Positions 34,300-47,204 of a DNA stretch of 64,000 nt are shown piece by piece (positions within the stretch are counted from its first letter, which is position 1; each line of letters begins with the position of its first letter). Source of the stretch: Chlorops oryzae (taxonomy: Eukaryota > Arthropoda > Insecta > Diptera > Chloropidae). The stretch spans positions 1,271,602 through 1,335,601 of the forward strand of contig CM035806.1 of the NCBI GenBank assembly GCA_020466095.1, read 5' to 3'. A program made the translations under genes and the position numbers. Under the pieces are notes generated by a model. It worked only from the letters and a program-made list of their open reading frames with translations, did no database searches and was not told the origin of the DNA.

Positions 34300-36091
34300 C
34301 TGGTTATTATGGCAAAGCACCCGCTCTCTGATCGATAGCTTTCCAGCCGGAACTGTGTACAGGAGGTGCTCGAATACGTGCATAGCACAAAGAATGCTGC
34401 TAATATACGGGACCTGTCCACTTTTTCTAATACATGTCCTAAGATGTGCCGTGATGTGAAAACTGGGTTCACTGTATATAGCATTGGTATATTGAAATAA
34501 TGAAAAATACCGGTTTAGTTCGTTTCGTTTCATACACAAGCTATATACCGGGTGTATGGCATTGTACACAGCTTGTGAAATAATTTGAAAACAGTTTTTT
34601 TTTTTTATATGTTGACCTATCTACTTCTTCATACACTTAGTGCCGATACACCACAACACCCGGTTGGGTTCTAAATTGTTGCGATCACTGGAAAAGCAAA
34701 AAGAGCATAAAGTTTTTCCAATTTTGGTATAAATTTATACGTAATTTGCGACAAAATTTTCTCTAAAAAATAAATTTATATATGTTTTTATATATATATA
34801 CATATATGTATATAAAATCTCGCTTTAAAAAAAAAGCAAAATTTTAACGATTTGTTCTTGCTTTTGTTTTTGCACTATTCGCATTGTTATAATTTTTTGT
34901 TTTTTGTTGTTTTTTTTTTTTGCATAGACATAAATGACACATTTGCTGATATGTATTCGATTAGAATTTTGTAATATATATAGTATAGCTTGGATATGCT
35001 CTTCGATATAATTTCTGTAATTTCAATAAGAATTTCAATTCAATTCAATTTGTTTAACAATTCCGTTCTTAAAATTACAAATCTTAGCGTTATGTTGATA
35101 TGTAACGATATAGATATATTCGCTTATGATTATTAATTTTATTTAATTTTTTTTTTTTTTTCCAAAAGACGTGTTCATTTTCCGATCGATTCATTCATCG
35201 TAATATTGCTTAATCGCTCCTGACGAAACTTTCCCACAATAATGAGTACAAACTACTTATTACATAGTCAGTTCTTGTGTTTTATGCAGGGTTCTTAAAT
35301 CTAAGACCACATAAAACGACATACAAATAGAAAATACACACAAAAATACAAAAAGATTTAAAAAAAAAAACAAAAACAAAAACAAAAAACAACAACACCG
35401 AAAACAGAGCAATAGTGAAATAATTTTGTATAAGAAGGAAAAAATTTGTTGATCAAAAAGTACATCGAAACATTTACTATATAATATAATATAATATAAT
35501 ATGTATATATATGTTGGTATATATGGATCTTCATATTTATATAGATCTCCATGTATATATAGAGAGAATATGTGTAGAGAGCGTTTAGTGTAAATAGCAT
35601 GATTTAGCTATAAAATGGTACCAAATATCTTGGGTTTTTTCTTTTGTTTTTTTGTTTTGCAAATGACAACTAAAAATGATTGTATCTCACAACAGCATGA
35701 CAACATCAAGAGAAAATCTTAGAGATCCCTAAAGAGTTAGCTTAAAAAAAAATTCTTTTTCTTTAGATTCATAAAGCAAAAAATTTAAATTGGTTTTTTT
35801 CTTTTTATGTTTCTTTTCATTAGAAAGAATTTTGTCGAATTTCGCTTTTCTTCAACATTTTCGCATTGTGTATTTCTTGGAAATGTTTCGACCTTAGCAG
35901 TTCGAAGAAATTTGTCGTATCTATGATATTTGCGCGTTCGTTTATATCGTAGATTTATTCGTTAAAACGATACTTTGCTTGGTTTTATGTTTTTAAGGGT
36001 TTAATTTTTTTTTTTTTTTTTTGTGGTTAACATATTTTTTTTTTCCTTTTTATTTTTGGTTGAACCTTTTTGGCGGCGGTGCTAGCCGCGT
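34300..36091. other. Noncoding region and 3' flank of the LRR gene
   Basis: AT-rich with simple repeats: TATATA (34790-34815), ATAATATAATAT (35480-35505), long T and A runs. Part near 36.0 kb is probably the 3' UTR of the LRR gene, but I see no clear poly(A) signal close to the stop. Confidence 0.5.
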
Positions 36092-39000
36092 TTAAAAGGC
36101 CCTAAATAAACCAAACAAACTGAATGACATGCTAGCCAAAATGTTTATTTGCAGGATGCGTACGATGATGGCTCCGTTCGATTGAGCCGCTCCGCTATTT
36201 AGGCCGGCGCAATGCATTTTCTCCAGAGGCATTGCCTGAACGTAGTATTCTCGGTTCTCGTTACGCATGTGACAGAGCGGTTTCTTCTTCTGGGCCATCT
36301 CGTCATCCCTGTTCTTAAGGTCTTGCAAGAGTTTCGGGAACCAGGTCAGCTCGCATGAGCAATTTAGCGGATTATCTGTGCGGTGGTGATGGCGACGGCG
36401 ACGGGGGGCGGGGGCAAGGGAAAAAAGTAAAAGAGAAAAACGATTTTAAAAAATTTCTACACGCAATGGGTGGCAATACACCAGTACCAGTTATATCGAT
36501 TATACGTAAAGTATCCATAACCGGTTCCATTATGTCCTGCGGTATGCGTACCAATTTATTATTTTGTACATTCAAAGTTTCTAAAGAGTTGAGATTCTCA
36601 AATATCATGCTCGGTAGTACTTTGATGCTGAATTGTTGAGAAGAAAAGAAACAATTTTCGATTATAAGATGAATACAATTATAGAGGATGAAATTTACTC
36701 GTTCTTCTGCAGATTGAGGAAAGTCAAAGAATCACCGAATCCCGAAAATGCATCCTCGGCTAGAACACTTATATTATTATTGCGTAAATCCAAATGGCGA
36801 AGACGATGTAATGGACGTAATGCTTCCGTAGGTATTGCTTGTATATTGTTATCGCCGAGGCGTAAATATTGAAGGTTTTCTATTGAAAAAAAAAAACAAA
36901 TGTGTTAGAACAATGATATTGCGTCAAGGGACTATGAAAAGCAGGGACGTGAGCCGGTTTTGAACCGAACCGGTTTTGGACCGAACCGGTTTTGAACCGA
37001 ACCGGTTTTGAACCGAACCGGTTTTGAACCGAACCGGGTTTTGAACCGAACCGGTTTTGAACCGAACCGGTTTTGAACCGAACCGGTTTTGAACCGAACC
37101 GGTTTTGAACCGAACCGGTTTTGAACCGAACCGGTTTTGAACCGAACCGGTTTTGAACCGAACCGGTTTTGAACCGAACCGGTTTTGAACCGAACCGGTT
37201 TTGAACCGAACCGGTTTTGAACCGAACCGGTTTGAACCGAACCGGGTTTGAACCGAACCGGTTTTGAACCGAACCGGTTTTGAACCGAACCGGTTTGAAA
37301 CGAACCGGTTTTGAACCGGAAAACCGCTTTTGTCTGCTGATGAACCGAACCGAAGTATTTTTACAAATGTTTGAACGAAACCCCTTTTTGTAAATGTTCA
37401 TGGTTTCATTTTTGCGTGCAACCATGCACAGTGGTAGCTCCCATAGGCCAAAAATAAAAAAATCAAAGTCGATATTCTTATGAAATTAGTATCGATACCA
37501 TCTGTAATATGAGTAAATTTTTATTGTACAAATTTTAACCCTAAATGGTAAAAAAAAAATTGCACGTGTTAAAAAATTTCTTCGGTTTGAGAAAATCCCG
37601 AACCGATGAACCGAAACGAAACCCCCGGTACAAAAAAGTATAAAAACCGGTTCGACGAACCAATCCAAAAGTTCAAACACGGTTCGAACCGCCGAACTGA
37701 ATCAGCCAAATTTTCCACCCGGTTCACGTCCCTGATAAAAAGATCTCAAAATAATCTGAAATATTTTTTAGCACCGAACCGCCGAACTGAATCAGCCAAA
37801 TTTTCCACCCGGTTCACGTCCCTGATAAAAAGATCTCAAAATAATCTGAAATATTTTTAGCACCGAACCGCCGAACTGAATCAGCCAAATTTTCCACCCG
37901 GTTCACGTCCCTGATAAAAAGATCTCAAAATAATCTGAAATATTTTTAGCACCGCATTCATTCATAAATCTTTTGATCTTTTTTTTGGCAATTCCACGCA
38001 AAACGATCCTAAAGGTAACACTAGTCACAGCCATTCCGCGCAGAAATTTGATTGCTTAACTGTTGTTAAAAGTTTTCATAAGTATTTATAAATCCTTGAG
38101 AATCACATCCTGTTTGTTTTAAATATTATAAGCTAAAACGAAATCGTTAAACTACTTGCCTTCTAGTCCTTTAAATGCATCCTTGTCGATTTCATGAATT
38201 TTATTGCCTTCGAGTTCCAATGAGTTGAGAATTTTCAAACGTGAAAAGACGTTCGCCGGCACGCTTGTAATATAGTTATGAGCCAACACAAGCGAGTCCA
38301 GACTTTCGAGGCCTAAAGATAAAAAAAAAAGAAATTTAAAGAAAAGGAAATACCCGAAATGGTATCGAAAATTCTCTTTGGGATATTTGAATTGCGTACT
38401 TACCATCAAAATCACCTTCCCGAATCGCACGTATTTTGTTCTCTTGTACTTCCAATTTCTTGAGTGCATCCAAAACGGATAGGGCCTTTTGTGGTATGGC
38501 ATTTAGCTCGTTGCCGCCGAGGTTAAGGCGTTTTAGTTTTCTGTTAAATTTTTTTTTTTTTTCAAAAGCAATTCATAAAGCATTGCATTCAATGCAATAA
38601 AATTTTAAATTGAATTTTTTTATATTTTTTATTAAATATAATTATCAAATAATTATTTATATTGAAATGTCACTCACTTTTCCACACCGCGAAATGCTTC
38701 CGGCTCGACGAGGCTGATTTTATTCTCGTAGAGTGTGAGTATTTCCAATGAATCGAGGCCTTCGAATGCATTGTTATGTATGACCGTAATTTTATTATGA
38801 TTCAAATTTAGAATCAACAAATGGAAGAGATGCTGCAATGCCTGCGATGGCACCGATTTCATATGATTCAATGACACATCGAGTTGTGTAAGACCTTTAC
38901 CTGCATACGATAGAAAAATGTTGTTGTTTTTTATTTATTTTTCTGTGAATGTTCCACCCACAAGTGTGTATGCATGTGTGTGTGTGTGTGTATGCTTCCG

Positions 39001-39461
39001 CTCCACGTGCACGACTTACCCAGCGAGCTGAGTGCATTCTCCTCGATGGCGGCTAAACTGCTGTTATGAATTGTTATGTGACGTATATCCAAGGCTAGGA
39101 AAACGAAGCCTTGCAATTTGGGTAGATTATTGTGACGCAATTTCAGATAGAATATAATCGGGCTCTTCCCCTTGAGCGTGCCCATCGATTTGGTGATGTG
39201 CGCCAAATCCGTTGCCTCGCACAATATGTCCAGACCGTTCTTCTTGACCGTACAAACGCATGGCGCAATCTCGCTTTGCTCGGGGCACACCTGCTGCGCT
39301 GGCGGCGTTTGAGCGGCACACGGTGCCATCAATCCGAAGGCGAATGCCGCCAACAAGATGGCGATCGACGTATGCCAGCTTGCGCGACATATCATTCCTA
39401 GTCCTATTCCGTTCTTAGCTCTCATATTGAAGATCGTCGTCACTTTCGCTCCCGCGTTCAT
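36092..39461 (-). CDS. Secreted/surface leucine-rich-repeat protein
   Basis: Seven coding exons: 39461-39020, 38900-38678, 38540-38404, 38312-38160, 36879-36699, 36627-36488, 36375-36092; phases match and the product is 519 residues. A hydrophobic stretch SIAILLAAFAFGL near residues 36-48 is a signal peptide (the real start may be one of the later Mets). An N-terminal Cys cap (CPEQ...PCVCT...ILCE) is followed by a long run of 24-residue LRRs (LxxLxLxxNxI), then the LRRCT cap NPLNCSCELTWFP with later Cys residues, and a hydrophobic tail (ILQINILASMSFSLFGLF) suggesting a GPI anchor signal or short membrane segment. Proteins of this layout mediate adhesion or recognition at insect cell surfaces. 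It resembles the arthropod LRR proteins often labelled fish-lips-like or luciferin-monooxygenase non-catalytic-subunit-like, but I cannot fix the orthologue. Intron 4 begins with GC (38159-38158). First exon has higher GC than its surroundings. Confidence 0.92.
36942..37734. mobile_element. hAT-like foldback element in LRR intron 4
   Basis: Ends CAGGGACGTGAGCCGG and CCGGTTCACGTCCCTG are inverted; flanks ATGAAAAG (36934-36941) and ATAAAAAG (37735-37742) form an 8-bp duplication with one mismatch. Most of the left half is the 16-bp minisatellite. CAGGG ends plus 8-bp TSD fit hAT. Noncoding. Confidence 0.75.
36955..37318. repeat. 16-bp minisatellite, GAACCGAACCGGTTTT
   Basis: More than 20 units of 16 bp, nearly perfect, each holding the palindrome AACCGGTT. 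It makes a repetitive minus-strand open frame (36880-37425) because 48 bp is a multiple of both 16 and 3; that frame is not a gene. Confidence 0.95.
37686..37955. repeat. Tandem triplication, about 89-bp unit
   Basis: GAACCGCCGAACTGAATCAG begins at 37686, 37776 and 37865 (units of 90, 89 and about 89 bp). Each unit contains the right end of the foldback element, the TSD copy and adjacent intron sequence, so the triplication came after the insertion. Confidence 0.93.
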
Positions 39462-40180
39462 CCGCGTCCGCAATTGAATTCGCAACAGCTTACAAGTGTC
39501 CTATCCCTATGGTGGCAAGTGGGCAATCAGAACGATTAATAAACTGAAAATAAAATGGATGCTTTTATTTTTTTTTATTTTCTTTTTATATTTTTTTTTT
39601 TTTTTTTTTACATAAAATTCTTTAAACGAACTCAAGTGTGGCACAATGCGCCAATCAGTAGCACAATCGTGAATTCAGTGTTCGGCGCTGGATGGATGAA
39701 TGCATGCTCTTAGTTGATTTCAATTGATTAATTGGCACCCTACGTTCCACACGCTAAATGTCTGGACTGACTAAGCCGAAGCTACGTGTCCATATTTGAC
39801 GCGAGAGGTCAAAAAGAGTTTTGTCGCGAATGACACTGCACGTTCAGAAGAGTTCATCAACGTTCCGTGTGGAAATTCGCAAATTTTTCTGCCTTCAAAT
39901 TATTTTTGATTTCATTGCAGTGTAATGCTGCTGCTGCGACGCGGTAGGCTTAGAGGGGCATCAAAATTCAAGGGCAGCACACATAATGTGGCATAAAAGT
40001 ACTTATAAAATATATGAGGATTTGTTAAAAAATTTTCTATGTGCTTTTAAGCCTAGGAGGAGGTTGCTATGTTTACGCTCCTACGTCCCTACAGCATTCG
40101 CCTGTGATCAGAAAAAAAATTAATAAAAGAGCACTATGCGAATTATGATGCTCCGTAAGCCGAGTCGTTACATTGTACGC
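39462..40180 (-). promoter_or_regulatory. 5' flank of the LRR gene
   Basis: Probably holds the 5' UTR and promoter. Mixed-composition sequence at 39640-39900 stands out from the T-rich surroundings and looks like 5' UTR or a first exon, but I cannot set a start site. No TATA box identified. Confidence 0.35.
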
Positions 40181-40185
40181 TGCAC

Positions 40186-40680
<495 letters not shown>

Positions 40681-41868
40681 CTTGCCTAAATTTTCGACTT
40701 AGCATACTCTATAGGCGTCTCTGCTCATAGATCTCTTCGATTTATCATCCCTCATGAAATTCTCTCCAGCTTTCCTAAGTGATCTATACGACGTTGGAAT
40801 TTCTCAACAAATCAACATCTTTGTCTCTTGACTCAATATATGCTCTTAGGCTGTCGTATATAAATCATACACTCCACATAAGGTGATACTGGTGACAAAG
40901 AAATACTAAATGCTCGAATGTTCAACCCGGCTGCAACGCTTCTCAGGTGCAGTCCTGAAAACTTAAAACTTTAAATGCGTCTTTCTCGAAACCATTCTTT
41001 ATGGTTTTAGCCCTTCGACAAAAAAAGTGTTTTTTTCAATGTAAAATCATTTCAAAGAATTTATAGTTTAAAGGACTAGTTAAAATAAAATAAAAAACAC
41101 GATTTAGTCGCAGGCGAACCTAATCAGGATAATCATATAAAACATTGTATTTATCATATGATTATGTCCCAGTCGGACTATTTCAAGCGCTACCTGTACA
41201 AGGAAAAAAAGCTTTTTCTGATTTAAACCAGGCGAACTTAATCAGGTATTCCTGGAAACACATTAATTTACAGTATGCGTAACGATCAGTCGGACATTGA
41301 AGGGCGTAGCCACTCACCGGGGCAGCCAAAGTTTCATATTTCAAGTTAATCTTTCATGAAGTATTTTTATTGAGGCCGTAGTTAAGATAGGGGACGGACA
41401 TTTCCTGCATTGTAGTCCCCATGTGCCCCGGGCGCCGAAATCAGATAATCGCTAAAAACGCCACTTGCATCTTATCAAATCTCTATTGTCCAAAAGCGAA
41501 ATGTTCAAGCACATAAATCTCTTTACAAGGAAACAACAAGCATTTTTCTGAAACACGATAAACTTTCGATTTGGCAAACACGGTGTCGTTGGTTGAGCAA
41601 ATGACTAGAGAACGTGGCTCAAAACCCACAACAGGGGTAAGAAAAAGTAAGAATTAAAAAGAATTAAAATTATAGAGAGTATAATTGGCTTAGCTGCCTT
41701 CGCACTTAAGAGCACATGTAAGAATTACCTGCGCAAAAAAATGCCTCAGCACTGTTGTCTGTATTTGTATGAAAATTTCTCCTTAAGCTGCATTTCACTT
41801 AGGTGCACACACTCGCTGTAACAAAATCCTATTGTTGGTTTTGGACTTCAAAATTCGTTTAATTGAAA
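40681..41868. other. No gene recognised
   Basis: Mixed sequence. Two partial repeats GGCGAACCTAATCAGG (41113) and GGCGAACTTAATCAGG (41230) and a weak tRNA-like stretch at 41585-41640 (GTTGGTTGAGC ... GGCTCAAAACCC). Nothing coding supported. Confidence 0.5.
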
Positions 41869-41869
41869 A

Positions 41870-43878
41870 AAAAAACTTTTCGAATTTTCTTGTTAGTTTT
41901 GTGAATAAATTTTCTTAGTGTAAAATTAAAAAAATTTTTTTTTTGGATTTCCTGTTGTATAAGGAATCAGTCAACGTTTGTTTCGTCTTTTTATCTGAAT
42001 TAGTTTTTGAGATATTTAGAAAAATGCAAGTGCATATTTTTGTTAATTGTACTGGCGGCATGAGTTTAAAAAATCATGTTTCTGAACTCTGACTTATGTT
42101 CGCTTACTTTTTTGTAAATATCTCAAAAAGTATACTTCCGAATTTGATGAATTTTTTTCTGGTAAAAGATAATTCCTTGAGGAATTTTCTAAACACATTT
42201 AAGAAGTGGTATAGCGACAGAAATACACTGAAAAAAACTTTTAAAATTTCCTTTTTAGTTTTGTGAACATTTTTTTCTCAGTGTAAAAATTTAAAAAAAT
42301 ATTTTTGAATTTCCTAATATTTTAGGAATCAGCCAACGTTTGTTTCGTCTTCCTATCTTAATTAGTTTTTGAGATATTTAGAAAAATGTAAGTGCATATT
42401 TTTGTCAATTGTGCTGGCGGCATGAGTTTAAAAAATCATGTTTCTGAACTTTGACTTACTTTTTTGTAAATATCTCAAAAAGTATACTTCGGAATTTGAT
42501 GAATTTTCTTTTGGTAAAAGATAATTCCTTGAGGAATTTTTCAATTATATTTAAGAAGTGGTGTAGCGACAGAAATACACTGAAAAAAACTTTTAAAATT
42601 TCCTTTTTAGTTTTGTGAACATTTTTTTCTCAGTGTAAAAATTAAAAAAAAAATTTTTAAATTTCTAATATTTTAGAAATCAGCCAACGTTTGTTTCGTT
42701 GTCCTATCTTAATTAGTTTTTGAGATATTTAGAAAAATGCAAGTGCATATTTTTGTTAATTGTACTGGCGGCATGAGTTTAAAAAATCATGTTTCTGAAC
42801 TCTGACTTATGTTCGCTTACTTTTTTGTAAATATCTCAAAAAGTATACTTCCGAATTTGATGAATTTTTTTCTGGTAAAAGATAATTCCTTGAGGAATTT
42901 TCTAAACACATTTAAGAAGTGGTTATAGCGACAGAAATACACTGAAAAAAACATTTAAAATTTTCTTTTTAGTTTTGTGAACAATTTTTTTCTCAGTGTA
43001 AAAATTTAAAAAAATATTTTTGAATTTCCTAATATTTTAGGAATCAGCCAACGTTTGTTTCGTCTTCCTATCTTAATTAGTTTTTGAGATATTTAGAAAA
43101 ATGTAAGTGCATATTTTTGTCAATTGTGCTGGCGGCATGAGTTTAAAAAATCATGTTTCTGAACTTTGACTTACTTTTTTGTAAATATCTCAAAAAGTAT
43201 ACTTCGGAATTTGATGAATTTTCTTTTGGTAAAAGATAATTCCTTGAGGAATTTTTCAATTATATTTAAAAAGTGGTGTAGCGACAGAAATACACTGAAA
43301 AAAACTTTTAAAATTTCCTTTTTAGTTTTGTGAACATTTTTTTCTCAGTGTAAAAATTAAAAAAAATATTTTTGAATTTTCTAATATTTTAGAAATCAGC
43401 CAACGTTTGTTTCGTCGTCCTATCTTAATTAGTTTTTGAGATATTTAGAAAAATGCAAGTGCATATTTTTGTCAATTGTGCTGGCGGCATGAGTTTAAAA
43501 AATCATGTTTCTGAACTTTGACTTACTTTTTTGTAAATATCTCAAAAAGTATACTTCGGAATTTGATGAATTTTCTTTTGGTAAAAGATAATTCCTTGAG
43601 GAATTTTTCAATTATATTTAAAAAGTGGTGTAGCGACAGAAATACACTGAAAAAAACTTTTAAAATTTCCTTTTTAGTTTTGTGAACATTTTTTTCTCAG
43701 TGTAAAAATTAAAAAAAATATTTTTAAATTTTCTAATATTTTAGAAATCAGCCAACGTTTGTTTCGTCGTCCTATCTTAATTAGTTTTTGAGATATTTAG
43801 AAAAATGCAAGTGCATATTTTTGTTAATTGTGCTGGCGGCATGAGTTTAAAAAATCATGTTTCTGAACTTTGACCTCG
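41870..43878. repeat. Tandem repeat, about 352/363-bp units in A-B-A-B-B order
   Basis: Marker CATGTTTCTGAAC at 42075, 42437, 42788, 43152, 43504 and 43856. Units spaced 362-364 contain an extra 10 bases (GACTTATGTTCGCTTACT) absent from the 351-352 units. Each unit holds an inverted pair ACACTGAAAAAA ... TTTTTCTCAGTGT. Related single units at about 53820-54450. Confidence 0.92.
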
Positions 43879-44729
43879 TTGAGGACCACCTAAATGATGT
43901 CCGATCGATCTAAATCTTTTCATTTTACTTTTCTGTCGCTACTCTACTACATTTTGAGGGGGTGACTCGCAAAATTAAACGAACTTAACAAATTTGGACC
44001 ACCCTAATGTCCATTGTTAAAATCATGTTGTGTATTTAAACCGAGGGACAAGCGCTTTTCTGCTTAGTAAAAAAAATAAAAAATAAATATTTCTTGCTTC
44101 TTATAGGCGCTTTTGGTCCGACTGGCATGATCCTCGGACTTTGACAAGTGGGCAAAAAATTTGAACTCAATCTGATCACCCTTTCAGACCTATTGTTTTT
44201 AAATTTCTTACAGTGGTATTTTTTCTCAATTTTTCAATTCTGAAAAGTGTAAAAGATGCAGGCCTAGAGCCAGGGAAAACATTGGTAGTAAAAATTGTAT
44301 TTCTTTTGCTACTATCATTGAGTCCTAATGGAGTACAGGGCCTTCTATAAATTTATGGTATAAAAGTTTAGTACTTTATTATGTCCAAAAGCGATAAGAG
44401 CTTCGATCTTAGGTTCGTACAATTATATTCCAATAGGAAAGTTAAAGAAATATTAAAAGTCTGCCCTCAAATTTGCAGCCAAATATTTATTTATATGAAA
44501 CCATTTCGAATCGCTAATCGCTCATTATCTTAAGCCACTAAAATATTTAAATGTAATTTATTGTCGAACGACTTAAAGAAATCTCTCTATCTCTTTCCTT
44601 ACCCTTCCCCCTCATGACTAATCCCCGATTTTGAATTCTTTGTAAGGTCTACACTCTTTCCAAATTCCATCTCCGCAAATTCCAATGAATTTTATGCTAT
44701 TTACTCAACAAAACTGATTAAACTGAAAC
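43879..44729. other. No gene recognised
   Basis: AT-rich unique-looking sequence; no TIR, tRNA or open frame worth reporting. Confidence 0.5.
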
Positions 44730-44952
44730 TAGGCATCCCAATCCCGGGATCCCGGGATTTAAAAAAATAGTAATAAATCGTTAAATTCATAGAAAAAATC
44801 GGACAAAATCGTTTAAATCTGTTAAATCGTTTAGTCGAAGTTAAAATATATGAATTATATGGATGTGTTAATCAAACTATTGTTGAATAGCCAAGAAAAC
44901 GACCGGGACTAATCCCGGAATCCCGGGATATCCCGGGATTTTGGGATCCCTA
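44730..44952. mobile_element. hAT-like MITE with CCCGGGAT repeats, 8-bp TSD
   Basis: TIR TAGGCATCCCAATCCCGGGA / TCCCGGGATTTTGGGATCCCTA, flanked by ACTGAAAC at 44722-44729 and 44953-44960. Ends contain repeated CCCGGGAT palindromes; 223 bp, noncoding. Confidence 0.88.
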
Positions 44953-44960
44953 ACTGAAAC

Positions 44961-47204
44961 GGCTTACGGAGGATGCGGCGCGAAGCTGCAAATTCAATTC
45001 CGAGCAATCCTGTTCGCACATGATGAACTTCAAGGATTTTCTATTGCCTCAGACTGTTACATTTCTAAATCTTTTTCCGAGCATAACAAAGCTCATCCAC
45101 CCACTGAATCATTGAAAATCCAAGGCTTAAGCCCGAAACGTGCTCTGGCAGTGCACTGTGCACGTGTTTAGGCCAGCTAGATGATGGCAGAATGATGGCT
45201 ATAGGCCACACAGAAGTCTTAAGTTACGCTGGTGGAAAATGAACACAGCCTTGGATCGTCATCCTTTCAGCTCATTTGCAGGCATTTATCTATACATATA
45301 CATATACTCACCGACGTCAGTCAAATAGAAATGCCTTTATTTTTAGACGCACACTTCATGAACATGCTTCGATGGGCAGCGGGGGTGGGCAGCGGGCGCT
45401 TCGCTGTTCAATCTTTAAACGCTTTCAATTTTCGAACGGAGCACAACTAATGCCGCGGCGACATAACTTTTCACGTCTATCGAGTGAAAAACAAAAACAC
45501 TCCGACGACTCGAAGGGAACAAAACAAAAAGTCAACCGGACAAATGTCTTTCGCACCGATGAGAAAACACGTCTGCGAATATATTTTTTTGGTTTTTTGG
45601 TTTTTCGATGAGTCGCAACTATCTCGAAAACTGAACTTTACTAGCCACTTTTTTGTGTTTTTTTTTCCTCTTCTTATTTTTTATATTTCTCTTTTTCCTT
45701 TCATCCGAAACTTTTCCTGAATGTGTGTGTATGTATGTATGTACAATATATATTTTAATGTACACTCTCCTTCGCCGTGCGACCTTCGTGGATAGTCGAG
45801 AAATTCGAAAAGCGAAAGTGTATGTGGTGTGTGTGCGCGCGTGTGTGCTTATAACACAGAATGACACACTGGGACACACAATGGAGCGCACTTCCTGCTA
45901 GCACGCATACACAGGAAAATCGATAATTCTTGTAAGCAAAAGGATTCGTCTGTGTCCCAGTTTAATATTCCTATATACACATATGTCTGTTTGTATGTTG
46001 ATAAAAGGCGATTCGCGTAATTGTTGCTTCTCAGCGACGGCACTCTCGATAAACGGATTAAATAGCTCTCGCGGAATATTCAAGCACAATTTCAAGAGTT
46101 TTCTTTTTTTCTTTTCTTTTGACACTTTTCTTCACTTTGCTGGTGTCCTAACAAATACATAAAGTCCACAAAAAAAAAAATTTTCACAATCACATCATAT
46201 TAATTATCATCATTATCATCAACGGATGCGTTGCGGTGTGAAGTGCTGAAAGTGCAAAGAAAAAAAAAAAAAATTTCCTTTTTTATTTTTTCAAGAAAAT
46301 TCGTTAATAAAAATAAATGGAAAGAAAAAAATTGATTTAAAAAAACAAAATCAAAAAAATTCTTTCTTCGTCCATCGAAATCGATTGAGAACGATTTGTG
46401 AACATTGGTACTATTTTTCCTTTTCAATTTTCAGTTCAATCTTAAACGCATCAACGCTTACCGATACGACAGCAGGCTCCGCACAAAAATTCCGTTGGAC
46501 GCCTAAAAGAGAACACCGATATGAACGTGATGGGAACATCCTTTTTATACAAATTTTCCACCGAAATCATCGTAACGGTAAAAAAGAGCGCCGAAAGTCA
46601 GTCGTTTTGGAAAAGAGAGAGCGCACTCTCACTGCGCATTGTTGTAACAGGGCCGCAGTCAGAGGGCGACAAAACATTTCAATTCAATTCATTTCGCTTC
46701 CCTTGCAATCGAATTCTTTCCAACGTATGTACACGATAATCTCCGAAGACGTTCGAATTTTTGGTATTGAGAGATATTCTGTTGCATAAATTTTCTTTCT
46801 TCAGTCGGAGCTTGCGACCCGTTTTTCGCATTAATTAATTTCAAAAAAAAAAAAAATCGCTTTTTAAGCAACAAAATTGTAATTTATCATTGCAACCTTG
46901 AAGATTTGGAAAAAACTTGCGCCCTCAAAAATAGATTTTTGATCCGGGTATGAGTTTATGAGAAATGGGTATAGTGACCGTAAAAAAGTTTTTCTTTTTT
47001 TTTCTTGCCTAATTCTATTTATTACACAATGCTACAAAAAAAAAAAATTCTTTTTCATACCCTTTTTTTTCTATTGGATATTTTGTTTTATGTTAGTTTA
47101 GGGCAGTGATGGCCAATCCTATACGTAAACATTCATAATTGTGTGTGTGTGTGTGTGAATGCGATATCGACTGCGCTGTGAGTTACTATGATTTGCATTG
47201 AAGA
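44961..47204. other. Noncoding region, possible regulatory DNA
   Basis: Less AT-rich than its surroundings in places (44950-45560, 46440-46740). Contains a GTATGTATGTAT tract (45729), a GT/GC run (45828-45848) and a GAGA-type motif GAGAGAGCGCACTCTCACTGCG (part, at about 46614). Several short open frames on both strands lack protein character. It could include a first exon or enhancer, but nothing decides this. Confidence 0.3.

Noticed and set aside
36880..37425. 181-residue minus-strand frame with a perfect 16-residue peptide period
   Set aside because: Product of the 16-bp minisatellite in an intron of the LRR gene; the period arises because 48 is a common multiple of 16 and 3.
41870..43878. 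CRISPR-like array of regular repeats
   Set aside because: Units are 350-360 bp, contiguous without variable spacers, in a fly genome; it is a tandem repeat.
44961..46130. Possible protein gene at 45-46 kb (several frames of 70-110 residues)
   Set aside because: Frames overlap on both strands, contain microsatellite sequence and show no motif or consistent splice structure.
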